This document shows positions 13,701 to 24,322 of a stretch of DNA of 64,000 bases, one piece after another. The stretch spans positions 115,721,789 through 115,785,788 of the forward strand of contig NC_050101.1 of NCBI RefSeq assembly GCF_902167145.1. Direction: 5' to 3'. The DNA is from Zea mays (taxonomy: Eukaryota; Streptophyta; Magnoliopsida; Poales; Poaceae). The first letter of the stretch is position 1, and each line of letters begins with the position of its first letter. The position numbers and the translations under genes are program-made. Under the pieces are notes generated by a model. The model did no database searches. It saw only the letters and a program-made list of their open reading frames with translations, and was not told the DNA's origin.

Positions 13701-16357
13701 GTCTAAAAAAAATCTGCACGTGTTAAATTGATTGCTTAGAATCATTCTTGCTTGCTTAGATAGGATTAATTAGTTCTTGGTTCTTGATTGGTGAAGTCTT
13801 GTAGTTGCATATGGTTGTTCATTTTCTTTCTTAATACTTGCTTTAGACTTGAATGAATTCAGAAGGGGGAAACACTTTTGTGGGTGTAAATAATTTAGTT
13901 CAAGCAATGGGTAATCCAACGATCATGATGCTTGTTATGGTTTAGTAGTAGCTTATCTATGCTTTTGTGCTCGCTTTTATCTGTAGTTGCATATCAAGTA
14001 TTATTAAAATGCCTTGTTATGTATTGTGGTAACTATGTCTTACTTGTAATGTAGTCACGTCGTATGATAAAAACTTAAGTTTAAGATGTCGTTTATGTGA
14101 AGCATGTTTTAGTGGGTCAGTATGCCTAAGGTAACTGAAGTAATCTTATGTGTACGGAATATTATTTTTCGGGTAAACGAAGAGTGTTTTGGTGAACAAG
14201 CATGCGGCATATGGTCAAGTTTAGATTAAAATGCAAAGTATATGTGGTGAATTGGAGTTAGTGTTGTGAGGGATGTGTTTAGTGTCTCGAATAGTTAGTC
14301 GATATGCTCCGTCAATATCATGATATTTTACTTTAATTCTCACTACATTAGATGTTTATTAACTAGTTAAATAATTTAGAATTATGTTGATGCTATCAAA
14401 CACATTATGAAACGAGCACTATCGCTAAGTCCACTTCTTTTAGAACCTGAGGTCTGCAGATGAACAGTGCACATGACTGTTGTGGATCTTTCAGTTAAGA
14501 TAAATGCAGTTCCATAGAGCACCATGCTAGTCAATAATGAGTTATCCGTTAATTCTAGGAATGAATAATGCTTGTTTGATTGGCATGCTATGTATGGTAG
14601 TCTAAGAATAGTAATTAAAAGTTCGTTACCTTGCTTTAAGTGTTTCTCCTCTTTGGTACAGGTCATCTATCTTGTGCTATTCATGTCCTTACTCCTGTGC
14701 ATTATGCATATCATTTAGGTACGTTAATTGCTCACGTGCTGTAGAGGACGAGAGTTGGATTAATCTCAGAGTAATGCTGATGGATGAACCTAAGGATGGG
14801 TGATCTGATCGAGTGCCAGGATATTGAAGCTCACCCACCGGACGTCTCTAACAACACTAACGTAGTGTTATCCCAGGCAAGCCCCGGTGCATTTGCCACC
14901 TCCTTGTTGTTATAAAACTTTTATCACTTATATGTTGCATTAGGTGATAGGAGTTGAGTGATGAAACAACTGATGCATTACCATTCCTTGGAATTTGATT
15001 ACTATTCCTTGATTCCTGTTTATAAAAGAGAACTAAAGATGCTTAGCCCTGCTTAGATAATTAAAAGTTGTTCTTTTTAAAAAGATGACGTGTTACACGG
15101 GATATGGGAAATTGTTGTGAAAAAGAAATTGGGATGGTGAATCCATATGGCCATGATGGATTCAACATCCAGAAAAAGTACCTCTGTCAGGTACCAAAGA
15201 TTGGGAAATGGTTTAAATAAAATGAGACCAGACGTTGAGCAGGAAAGGTCGCCCGTCTGTGTCGCTTAAGGACCGTTCCGATTGTTGGCCTGCTGATCTA
15301 GGACCCTTTAACTGGCCACATGCCTCGTCATGGGTAAGCTTAGCCTCGGTCGGACCAATACCAGAAAGGCCGGCCCGCAATGGGAGTGGAGAGATGGCGA
15401 GAGTATCGTGTATCCACCTGGCAAGAGGCTGGATGGTGGGGTACTGAGCTCTCGGTTGGCGGGGACCTGTTCTGGTCTTGAGAAAATCGTGGGCGAGTTG
15501 ACATATGCAAGGGTTAAGTGCTACATATGCCGTGTGGTTGGAGATCCCCAGATGGGTATTAATCGATTCGGATCGCCGAACTTCTCGGATATGAAGACTG
15601 GATCTTCGACCTTCAGCGCAGATAACAAGTGAAACTAAAGATGCTAAAATAAAGCTAGTATAGGACAAGTGAATGCTCTAGATTAGGCAAATCTAGATTC
15701 AGGAAAAGTACTTAATTTGTGAAGTAAAATTTTGGCATAAGGATCCACTACTAGTAAGCTCTTCTGCAAAATGAGTCTTTGAAATTTGATAAGCTTTACC
15801 TTGATTCCCAATAAACCAGCATACCCTTGAGAGTCTTTTCTTTAGTCGGGTAAGTCTTGCTGAGTAATTGCGTACTCAGGGTTTTATTCCCTGTTGTTTT
15901 TCAGGTTATAAGTTTGTTCTGTTGTGGATGGTGCTAAGTGCCGGTGGGCTCGGCCTTCTTATATAAGTATATCCCATCTTTAGCTTCTTTATTGAGGACT
16001 GTCACTTAAGCTAGCATGTATTTTAAAACTTATAAATGTTTTATACATTCAAATTGTAATATTTTTGAATCAAATTCTCTTATAATCACTCCGATGATAT
16101 ATTGTAATATGGTTATAACTTGTAAATGTTGTAACTTGTAATCATTTTGTAATAAAGAATTTATTTCCGCTGCAAGTGTTTGTATGTGAGTTGTATTTAC
16201 TTAATCCTGCGATCTTGGCGGTAAGTCGTTTATCCGGGGTCCTCGGGGCACTCGGACAGATCCTGTTAAGTTGTTTGGTGCACACGCATAGCTGTCTGAG
16301 GTCTTTGAGACAAGGACAATTGCATGTGGGCCCGATAACTTGGGAGGTTCTGCGACA
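10703..16357 (+). repeat. 3' LTR of the non-autonomous element
   Basis: 5,655 bp, almost identical to 2515-8169. Visible differences include 2827/11015 (A/G), 5504/13692 (C/A), 7364/15552 (C/A) and 8059/16247 (T/G); most others are transitions. The right target duplication CCCTT follows at 16358. Confidence 0.93.
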
Positions 16358-17279
16358 CCCTTGGCCGATTAATTAGGAAAGCTAGTGGAAGACTACCTTA
16401 CCCGAAAGGGGCAAGGGCAGTAGGGGAGTGGTCAGTGTAGGGAGGCCCTCGGGAGGATTTTGCTGCGATGGCGGTCCTGCAAGGGATTCCTGCATTGGAG
16501 CTTCCTATAAACTGTAGCGGGTTTTCTGAAGCTAGTGGAACTTTGTAAAGGCCTCGTAGTGTTACCCTGCCTCGCCTCCTCGGTAGAGGTGTATGGGAAG
16601 TCGCGATCCCTTGGCAGATGGGTAACATGACTTGTGGGTAAAGATGCGCAACCTCTGCAGAGTGTAAAACTGGTATACTAGCCGTGCTCACGGTCATGAG
16701 CAGCTCGGACTCTCACATGATTAACTTATGGAATTAAATTCAATTTGTCATATGCATTGCATCGCAGGTGATGTTGTTACTTCTGTTCTATTATTTAATT
16801 GGGTTGGTATTTACTCATACTTAGTAACTGCTAATAAAATTTTGACCAACTTTAAAAGCAATGCTCAGCTCTAACCATCATCTTTGGTAAGCCTTACACT
16901 TCACGTGAGCTCCCATCTTTGGCGAGTTCATGCACATTATTCCCCACAACTTGTTGAGCGATGAACGTATGTGAGCTCACTCTTGCTGTCTCACACCCCC
17001 CCACAGGTCAAGAACAGGTACCACAGGATGAGACGCTTGAAGGATGCTGTGATGTGTTCGTGAGAGATCTAGGTCGTCGTCTCCCAGTCAACTTTGGGTT
17101 GCTGGACCGTTGTCTCCTTATATGTAATTATTTATTTTGTATAGAACTCCTATTATATAGTAAAGTTGTGACATTCGATCCTGTGCCATGATTCATCATA
17201 TGTGTGAGACTTGGTCCTAGCATACCTGGTGATTATGTTCGTGCCCGGGTCTTAGTGCCCCTGAAATCCGGGTGTGACA

Positions 17280-17919
17280 GTATGTAAAAGGATGCCTCCT
17301 TGCTTGTGCCGGTCATTGTTGAGAGAATAAAGAGAGGAGAGAGAATACAGTAGGAAAGGGGAGGCAGGTCGTGGGCATCACATAGTTAGACCGAACAGAG
17401 GATCTAATGGTGAAAATCTATATTGTATTAACTGCAACCGAGAAATAAACGGGGAATATGTATAGGTCTGCCATGACGATGGGTATATTTATGTAGATAG
17501 GGATGGGCATAGCTTTAAAAAAATGGGTATAAGGTGTCCAAACCCGACAAATAATTCCGGATTGATACCTCTAACCGCGCACGAGGAAACCTTTGGTTTT
17601 GCTGCTTTGTGGCCAAGGCTAACGTGTGATCTAGGGCGGTAGGTGAGGAAACCTTTATTTATTTGTTGAATTTTTTTACACGTTACTCCATTCATTATAA
17701 GTTATATGTTACTTTGACTCTTTCGGTAAATTTATTATATAAACATTATGTGTATATCTAGAACATAATAAATCTGTTTATACAAGAAATAAAACGGTTT
17801 ATAATTTGAAACGAATAAATATTGGGGGAAAATACAAAGCTTATTAGATCAACTCTAACGAATTCCTCAGTTTTTCTTTTGCCCATCTATATATCGTCAG
17901 AAATGAATACTGATCCATA
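17280..17919. other. Intergenic stretch, no gene seen
   Basis: Ordinary AT-rich flanking DNA between the left LTR and the next MITE. No frame longer than about 76 codons and no recognisable repeat. Confidence 0.5.
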
Positions 17920-17998
17920 CTACCTCCATTTTTAAGTAGTTGACGCCGAATAGTTCATTTTTTAACTAAAAACATCGAGTAAAGAAAAACTGAGGGAG
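17920..17998. mobile_element. Short Stowaway-like MITE
   Basis: Begins CTACCTCCATTTTT and ends AAAACTGAGGGAG, inverted CTCCCTC-type termini flanked by TA on both sides. About 79 bp, so a heavily deleted copy. Tc1/mariner-derived by family resemblance. Confidence 0.6.
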
Positions 17999-18498
17999 TA
18001 TTTCTCAAGGCACTCCAAAGCGATCTGCTGAACCTTCTACTTCTGCTCTCTGCTTCGTCAGCTGGGCTCTCGGATGGATGAGGGGTTCGTGTATCTCTTT
18101 CTTGAACCCCAAAAATGATAGGAGCTGAGGCTTAGCGCGTGTTACTTATTATGTGCGTTTGATAAAAAAAAACAAGGGTTAATACCACGTGGATCAAAAA
18201 GTAGTACGTACTTTCCAACAAAACAAGGTAATTACAGGATTCATCCATGTTGGGGATGGCTCCAAAAAGCAATACCAAAAAACAATCATGTCGTCTTGCA
18301 ATCTGGTCCTTATATACGTCGCTGCACTGCACGCATACATAAATACTCAGCTTCTCATGGTCCATACAGAGAATGACTCTTTTGCATGTACTGAAGAATG
18401 AAGAAATCCAAGATTCAGCAGCATTATTATTAAGAGCAGAGCAGAGCAGAGCAGATGTTTCGTCCGTAGGGAACACTGCACTGCACGTCGCGGTCGCG

Positions 18499-18947
18499 TC
18501 ACCACCATCGCCAGCAGCAGCAGAGCACCTGCAAGCACAAGGCCAGGACCAGGAGTGGCACGGCCCACGGTGAACAAAAGCAGCGCATGGCACGCCGGGA
18601 GAGAGAGAGAGAGCGAGAGAGCGAGCGGTACGCACCTTCCTCCGCTTCCGGCGCCGCCGCCGTCGTGGGCGCCGGCCGGCGGCCGGGGACTGCGCAAGCA
18701 GCATGGCCTCGGGGCGCAGCAGCAGGGGCGACCAGAGCCCGCTGCGGCCGTAGTCGAAGTCGAAGGCGCTGGTGTCCGCGAACTTGCCGAGGAGCCCGTC
18801 CGAGACGTCCCTCGGCACCAGCTGCACCAACAAGTCGTCGTCGTCGTCGCCGGCGGTCATCATCGTTGCTGTAGGCGACCACGGATCCTCCTCCAGGGCG
18901 GAGCAGCTCAGGATGTTGGGCGACGACGACGACGACGACGCGGGCAT
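18499..18947 (-). CDS. Small two-exon host-type gene, function unknown
   Basis: Proposed CDS: exon 1 18947-18636, intron 18635-18529, exon 2 18528-18499 (113 residues). The donor reads AAG|GTGCGT and the acceptor CTTGCAG|GTG; the 107-bp intron is CT-rich. I chose the ATG at 18947 ([11 protein letters not shown]) because upstream frames are low-complexity. The protein has a poly-Ser then acidic N-terminus, a conserved-looking core [20 protein letters not shown] followed by [13 protein letters not shown] (about residues 47-80), and a basic tail of Arg and Lys ending in a Cys/Trp-rich stretch. The core recalls small uncharacterised plant proteins with a ..FDFDY..SGLWSP.. signature; I cannot name a function. 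Unspliced, the frame runs to 18132, which I do not believe. A CT microsatellite (about 19318-19336) lies upstream. The charge pattern suggests a nuclear protein; that is inference. Confidence 0.55.
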
Positions 18948-19739
18948 GCAAGTTCCAAATACGAACTTGCACCGGCGGCGGCGGCGGGTGGGCTGTTGCG
19001 GTGGCGGTATAGTATAGCAGCAGGATAATGTGTCTAGTGTCTCTCTCCTTTTCCGCTGGGAAAGCATGGAGAGGATTTGCGGCAGATCGCGCGGTGGTTG
19101 GAAGGGAAAAGGACCGGCAGGCCGGCTGAGGCTCCTCCATTCGATCCCGGCTGCCTCTGCTCTGCATCTATGCAACGCATCACATGATTGATTGATCGGT
19201 GTCGCTCATGGTGTGCGGGGCCACTCAGAGCCGAGCTCTTGCTTTCTTTATTGCTGTCTCACGTTTGAGTGTCCTCTCTCTCACCTCGTGCGGCGGCCGA
19301 TCCCTTCCTTCCTTCATCTCTCTCTCTCTCTCTCACGCTCCATCGACCAACCATCCACCGCCGCGTCATGTGAGGCCCCTAAAGGCTGCCGCCGCTGATG
19401 ACGATGGGGAGGTGATGATGGATGGAGCCTCCATCTGTCCATCACATCCAGTTAGCCAGGAGACCGATCGATCGAGTGCATTGATTCAAGGACAACCGCG
19501 ATGCTCTAATCCTCTACGATGGATATAGCAGTAGCATGGGCACTGCTCAGCTCGCTTAATGGCAGCCACGTTACGTTAATGACAACGAATAATCGATGTG
19601 AGCCATGTCCTCTCATCCGATCCCTACTAGCTGGCCAAACTACCTACACGCGTCGCGGACGTCGCCATGTTCTCGCCTGAATGAAATTCCATGGCAAATT
19701 TTTTTTAGGAAACCACGCTCTTATTAATGGAGCTGGTTA

Positions 19740-19880
19740 TAAAACATTATTCAGTTAGCTATTCATGAAAAATTATCCAGTTAGATATTCATGAAAATTA
19801 TCCAGTTAGATATTCATGAAACCACACTCTTTTAGCTATTCATGAAAATTATTCATAGGTAACTAGTTATGAAAAAAAAT
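19740..19880. repeat. Degenerate tandem repeat, about 25-30 bp unit
   Basis: About five diverged copies of a unit like 'ttatccagttagatattcatgaaaa' in AT-rich DNA upstream of the small gene. Confidence 0.7.
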
Positions 19881-19950
19881 GAGTTTATTTTTCTTTTTTT
19901 CCCTTTTCTCTTACGTGTGACTTTTCCCATCCACCCTCATAGACCCCTAA

Positions 19951-20087
19951 GGTTTTGTTTGGATACTCTAGTATTTACCCCAATTCACATGTGTTGAGGT
20001 GGATTAGGGTGTAAATTAGTTTTAAGTTACACCCCAATTCATTCAATACATGTGGATTAAGGTCAATAATGGAGTACCCAAACTATC
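19951..20087. mobile_element. MITE-like element
   Basis: The ends are imperfect inverted repeats: GGTTTTGTTTGGATACTC against the reverse of GAGTACCCAAACTATCC. Flanks CCCTAA(G) on both sides could be a 6-7 bp target duplication. Superfamily not certain. Confidence 0.5.
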
Positions 20088-20090
20088 CCT

Positions 20091-21674
20091 AAGATGCTTG
20101 CCCCAGCCTCGTTGGCTAAGCGGTCAGTGCAGCGCGGCCTGCGCCGATGGTGGTACGAGGAGGAAGGAGCTAACGACTGACACTGTTTATTGGAAGAATA
20201 AAAGGGGGTTTATGAGCGAGGTTCTCTTATCAGAATGAGAATGTTGCCGCCAAATCTTCATCAGATTGGTGCAATAGTAGTTGGTCGATGAGCTTAGCAT
20301 CGAAAGCTAATCCGGTCTAATAGACTTGGTATCTATAGATAAACATTAGTCGAATAAGAATTTGTAAGGGAGTGCTTATCAAATCTACGGACTATAAAAT
20401 GTATATTTCCCATTATCGATAAGAGGAGGGCAGACGTTTACCATGTAGCATGTGCTTCTCATCTCTTCGACGCGTCGCCACTTTTTCTAAGGGTTTACCA
20501 AGGTAAGCGTCATGCTGCTCTGATGTGGTCTCTACTAGGTTGCACCAGGGTAGTATGGTGTATCAACTTATTCCCAATAGATCTTGTACTAAACGTTGTT
20601 GTTGGCAAGATCTACTAGTTATCCTATATAGCGTCATTTTACTTTTCCCGTTTAAACTTCGTGTTATTAGATTGATCTTACACAACCAAATGTGTATGAC
20701 TCAATCAGTTTCTACATTCCACACCATGCGGCTCCAACATGTGCACACAACAAATCTAGAGTATGATACGCATTTGTCACCCTGTGCCTTACATGTCTTA
20801 GTCGCGTTATTTGCTCTAGATGGACTTCTTTGGAGGTCCTGGTCCGTGTTCACGTGTGCGATCCTGGGCTCATGATCATAAATGTTATTATGGTTGCTGG
20901 CATGATACATACGGTAGATCGGATTTAGGATGTTTTTATGAATGGATCACTGTTCATTTTGCCCTGGTTTCGGTATATGATATGGGTAGTCCTAACGACA
21001 ATCTGCGCCTTTGGTCGTACACGTGGCATGCGTCGATCTATGCAGGTTTATTTTCTTTTTGGTTGTTTTCACACACGTTTTACCTATTTTAACCAACTTC
21101 AAAAGGATCCGATTAGTGCGACTAGCACAAGTCGATCCACGTGATCATGTCAGAATTTGATGTTTCATTTGTTGTAGTGAATCTGCAGAGTGAGCTCGCT
21201 CACCGCACACCCTCCCTAAGGTGGCATGGTTGGAACCTAGCCATGCTCTAATAGGTGGTCGGAGCTGCATTCAAGAAAGATGTTTGCAGCAACAACATAT
21301 CTCTTAGCTTCACATGTGCCGACGGTCTGGACGACCGTCCGCGGGTTTCGCACGACGATAGAGATATTTGAGTAGTGAGAAACATAGATAACATATAGAG
21401 TCCACTTAAAAGTTTCTTCAAATTAGTCACCAAACGGGTTTTGACTTTTTCATGGTCCATATCTCAAAAAAACACAATCTACAGCTCGGAATAACTTTTT
21501 CAAAAGCTTACCACTAGGAGGACCACTCCTCTTTCTTTCTCTTCCCTATGGCTGGCTAGTTTGTGAAATTCATTTTTCAAGGGATTTGTATTTTTTCAAG
21601 AGAAAATAAATTAATTTCAATTGGAAAAATAGAAATCCCTTACAAAATGGGTTTCCAAACTAGCCTTCAGCCCT
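20091..21674. other. Intergenic stretch before the MULE, no gene seen
   Basis: Scattered frames up to about 116 codons, none with a recognisable domain or splice pattern. No clear repeats. Likely ordinary intergenic DNA or old unrecognised transposon sequence. Confidence 0.4.
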
Positions 21675-21683
21675 TCACTATTG

Positions 21684-21900
21684 CCAACTTTTTTGCAAAT
21701 TGGCCCTTTTCGTGTTTTTTTGCACAATTATGCCCCTGGCAGTTTCATTTCAAAAAATGGACCCTATGATCGGCGCCATCATCATTGGCGCCTAGCTAGG
21801 GTGTGCTGGCGCCAACAGTTTTGGCGTGCATACGTCAGATGCAAGTATGAGTTGGATTCTACGTGTCACCTACCTCGGCTCCATAGATCTTGGCGCCGAG
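21684..21900 (+). repeat. Left terminal inverted repeat of the MULE
   Basis: Pairs imperfectly with 53367-53585. Shared blocks include CCAACTTTTTTGCAAATTGG, GCACAATTATG, GGCAGTTTCATTTCAAAAAA, GCCTAGCTAGGGTGTGC, GCCAACAGTTTTGGCG and ATAGATCTTGGCGCCGA. The inner part carries GGCGCC-centred short palindromes that continue to about 21955. Confidence 0.9.
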
Positions 21901-21962
21901 GTAGGCACCCGGTCAACGCCGGCTACCTCGACGCCAAGATCTATGGCGCCGAGGTAGGTGCC

Positions 21963-21970
21963 TATAAATA
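21963..21970 (+). promoter_or_regulatory. TATA box just inside the left TIR
   Basis: TATAAATA in the context gcCTATAAATAGGacc, 74 bp before the ATG of the plus-strand gene. TIR-proximal promoters are usual in MuDR-type elements; use here is inference. Confidence 0.5.
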
Positions 21971-22043
21971 GGACCCTACGTCTAACTGGTTGGTGTGCTC
22001 ATTCCAATTCTTCGAAACTAGAGATATCAGCCTAATTTATAGG

Positions 22044-22714
22044 ATGTCTAGGCGTGGTAAATCTGCTAAACAAAGGTAAGTTTTGGATCCGCCTCTTATT
22101 TTGTGAGTCTATTATATTTGTGATTGTTATAGAGCTTATGGAAATTTAGGAAGGGTCCTTTGACCGGAACTGCCTTCGACCCGCTGCCTTTGCCAAGTGG
22201 TGTTCCAGTGCCTATGTGTTTTGTGGTGATCCTTGTAAGGTTGATAAGTCTGAGGATCATGAGACTTATCGACAGAGGTATTGGATGTGTGCTAACTTTG
22301 CATTTGAGCCAACTATTGTTCAACGTCGGATGAATTTAATGGTGAGAATAGTCTTATAATATGTTAACAATTTAATGGTGAATGTTTTTTTGCATACTAA
22401 TAATTGCCTGTTTTGTACACTCCTCCACCACTATGTGATTTTGAGCAGTGGATTGACACAGAAATATCAGAGAAAGACAAGAAGTGGTTGGATAATCTTA
22501 AAAAGTGGGATGCAGAGGACAAAGAGAGGATTGAGAAAAGACGAGAGGAGCTTGCTGTCGAGCAACAACGTGAAGACAAGCAGAAATGAGGCGTGTTGCT
22601 GAATGCAGGGAAGAGAAGGAGAAGAAGCTTGAGCGTGCACGTCGTGCAAAGGAAGCAATGAAGGACAACCCTGATGCATTTCGCAAGGGCAAATGGCCCC
22701 GTTGCACTCAGTAG
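22044..22714 (+). pseudogene. GRF-type zinc-finger small protein gene (PPPLCDFEQW family), broken
   Basis: Three exons can be read: 22044-22075 (MSRRGKSAKQR), 22135-22341 and 22419-22714. The product would be a small basic protein with TAFDPLPLPSGVPVP, a Cys cluster C.CGD.C followed by RYWMC (a GRF-like zinc finger), then PPPLCDFEQWIDTE and a charged helical C-terminus ending KGKWPRCTQ. Intron 1 has normal borders (GTAAG...AG). Lesions seen: one T too few in TTTT at 22219-22222, between the first two finger cysteines; the second acceptor reads TGTAC instead of AG before 22419; one A too few in AAA at 22584-22586. This protein type is very common in grass genomes, which fits transposon carriage. 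It is transcribed away from the left TIR and converges with the next gene. Function unknown; GRF fingers bind single-stranded nucleic acid in some proteins. Confidence 0.75.
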
Positions 22715-22932
22715 TCTAGGTGTTTCATTTGAAGTTATGTAATAATGAACTTATTATTCGATATTATGTATTGTCGAACAATGATATTTGGTAATGAATT
22801 ACCTTCAAATTGATGAAAACGACATAAATACGCAATTGATGAAAACTACATTTAAAGCAATTGTTGAAGGCGACTTCAAGCAATTGATAAAGATAATCAA
22901 CACGCTAAAAGCAATTGTTACAGAAGAGTTTT

Positions 22933-23632
22933 CTAGTAGTGCTCCCACATTCCAAATTGTGTGGACCCTTCTCCATAGTATCCTCCCATTTTTGTTGTCT
23001 GCTGTGGGAGCGATGGAGACGTCGGAGGACCAACATTCTTTTTATGACAAGGGCAGCAACAATATGGATCTGGGCATACTTGCTCCTGTGAAACACCACC
23101 ATTGTTGTTGTCTCTTTCATCCTCGTCATTTATGTTGCTTACTTCCCTCTCTAGATCAAATATCCTATTCTGTAGGTAGGATATGTATTCCGCATGAGGA
23201 AAAATCGGACGAGGATCTACCCAACGAGTGAACCCACAATTCTCCTTGACCAATGAATGCTGCATAAATGTTTATAGTTAGTTTCACTGAACAACAAAAG
23301 TATCTAGAACAAAGGATTAGAAATTAATTTTTATATATGCATAAGGACATCTGAAGAAACGACGGCCTCCATCAATTCCACCCTCAACGAACATCTGCAC
23401 GAAGCAATCCTCACCATGCATGCACTTCGGCCAATCTTCTCTCCTATTATCGTAGGACCTAAGTCTAACCTCTTTGTTGAAATCTTTTTTTACTTTGAAC
23501 TGGAAATTTAAAAACCGCCTCTTCAAAAAAATCTGGACCAAGAGGGCCATCGAAACACATTGGAGTTAACTTCCCTCCATCCTTTCGTCTCTCATTTCCT
23601 GCACCCTTGCCCCTAGAAGACCCTAAAGCCAT
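22933..23632 (-). pseudogene. GRF-type zinc-finger protein gene, frameshifted
   Basis: Starts at the ATG at 23632 (MALGSSRGKGAG). Exon 1 encodes GPLGPDFFEEAVFKFPVQ, then the first half of a GRF finger (EDWPKCMHGEDC ... GGRRFFRCPY). The intron has a GC donor (TAT|GCATAT, possibly a mutated GT) and an acceptor TATGCAG at about 23268. Exon 2 continues with ENCGFTRWVDP, a coiled-coil-like YLQNRIFDLEREVS, a Cys-rich CPDPYCCCPCHKK and ends GGYYGEGSTQFGMWEHY (stop near 22933). The T7 run at 23485-23491 (A7 on the coding strand) shifts the frame by one, so the copy is probably dead. The GRF finger is C-H-C-C type; I infer a nucleic-acid-binding role. It converges with the plus-strand finger gene, about 220 bp apart. 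Confidence 0.75.
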
Positions 23633-23724
23633 TGTATTGCACAATGAAGCAAATGTACAAAGGATCGTGTATATATAGGCGAAAGGAAAGGTAGTGTAAT
23701 GGATTATGATAACAGATATGTACA

Positions 23725-24215
23725 AAAACTTTGAAAAGGCTATGTTCTGGATCTTCAAAGGCTACATGTCCTACGATAATGTAGGATATTGTTGATTCTG
23801 AAAAGGCTATATATGCAGTCCTGAAAAGGCTATATCTAGTCCTGAAAAGGCTACGAAATGGATCTGAAAAGTTTAGATGCTAGTCCGAAAGTTGATGCTT
23901 CTGAAAAGGCTATGTAATAGTTCTGTAAAGGCTACATGACATAATCACAGATTTTACAAAATTTCGGCAGAGTTTTCTCTGTTTTTTGACAATCCAACAT
24001 ATACACATAGACAAGCATAACATACAAGTGCATACAATTGTAAAAAATTCCAAACAAGCTCATAAAAGTCTAAACAAGTGCATTACAAGTCCATAGAATT
24101 CATACAAGTCCATTAAAATGTCATACCAGCCCGTAGAGGCCAAATAAATCCATTACAAGTCCATATAATTCATACGTTACATAAAAAGTCCATAGAGTCC
24201 AAACCAATTCAACGT
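23725..24215. repeat. AT-rich degenerate repeats between MULE genes
   Basis: About 23725-23940 repeats 'tctgaaaaggctatat' in several diverged copies; about 24020-24200 repeats 'cattacaagtccata' and 'catacaagtcc'. No coding capacity. It separates the GRF gene promoter side from the 3' end of the PMD gene. Confidence 0.65.
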
Positions 24216-24322
24216 CTCCTAGTCTTACCCTTGCCTAAAGCGTCGGTGCCTGGAGTGTAACGTTGTGGAGAGCGGTGTCGCCTACGATCTTGTGGTTGTA
24301 ATGGCTGTGTCAAAGGAGCCCC

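Larger units (their letters stand above)
2515..16357 (+). mobile_element. Complete non-autonomous LTR retrotransposon with 5.65-kb LTRs
   Basis: Two direct LTRs of 5,655 bp each (2515-8169 and 10703-16357) are spaced at a constant offset of 8,188, so there is no net indel between them. Both begin TGTAACACCCCAGG and end TGCGACA. The 5-bp target duplication CCCTT lies at 2510-2514 and 16358-16362. A primer-binding site follows the 5' LTR and a polypurine tract precedes the 3' LTR. The interior (8170-10702, 2,533 bp) has no gag, protease, RT or integrase reading frame, so the element depended on proteins supplied in trans. I counted roughly 17 substitutions between the LTRs (about 0.3 percent). 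The GGGACGAGATTC segment before the tract resembles the 3' end of Tekay-type gypsy elements; that lineage is inference. Confidence 0.93.
930..17279 (+). mobile_element. Long LTR (plus strand), interrupted by a nested element at 2515-16357
   Basis: The LTR itself is 930-2514 plus 16358-17279. It ends in CCGGGTGTGACA at 17279. It is the same family as the solo LTR at 27011-50947, in the opposite orientation: for example 16363-17279 matches the reverse complement of 27011-27920, and 2120-2509 matches 27930-28326. By that comparison about 690 bp of its 5' end is missing, lying left of the GC-rich element that ends at 929. No gag, pol or primer site of this family is present, so whether it is a solo LTR or part of a longer element is unknown. 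The 3' end has an AATAAA-like, Tekay-type layout; lineage is inference. Confidence 0.75.

Noticed and set aside
930..17284. The 5-mer GTATG follows both the element end at 929 and the LTR end at 17279, as if it were one target duplication.
   Set aside because: The sequence after 934 does not begin with TG, and comparison with 27011-50947 shows that 930 is inside the LTR. I treat it as chance.
18132..19175. A 347-codon minus-strand frame over the small gene.
   Set aside because: It reads through the 107-bp intron and through AT-rich downstream DNA; the spliced model with good GT-AG borders fits better.
22788..23231. A 147-codon plus-strand frame.
   Set aside because: Antisense to the GRF gene exon, which has the recognisable finger and C-terminal motifs.
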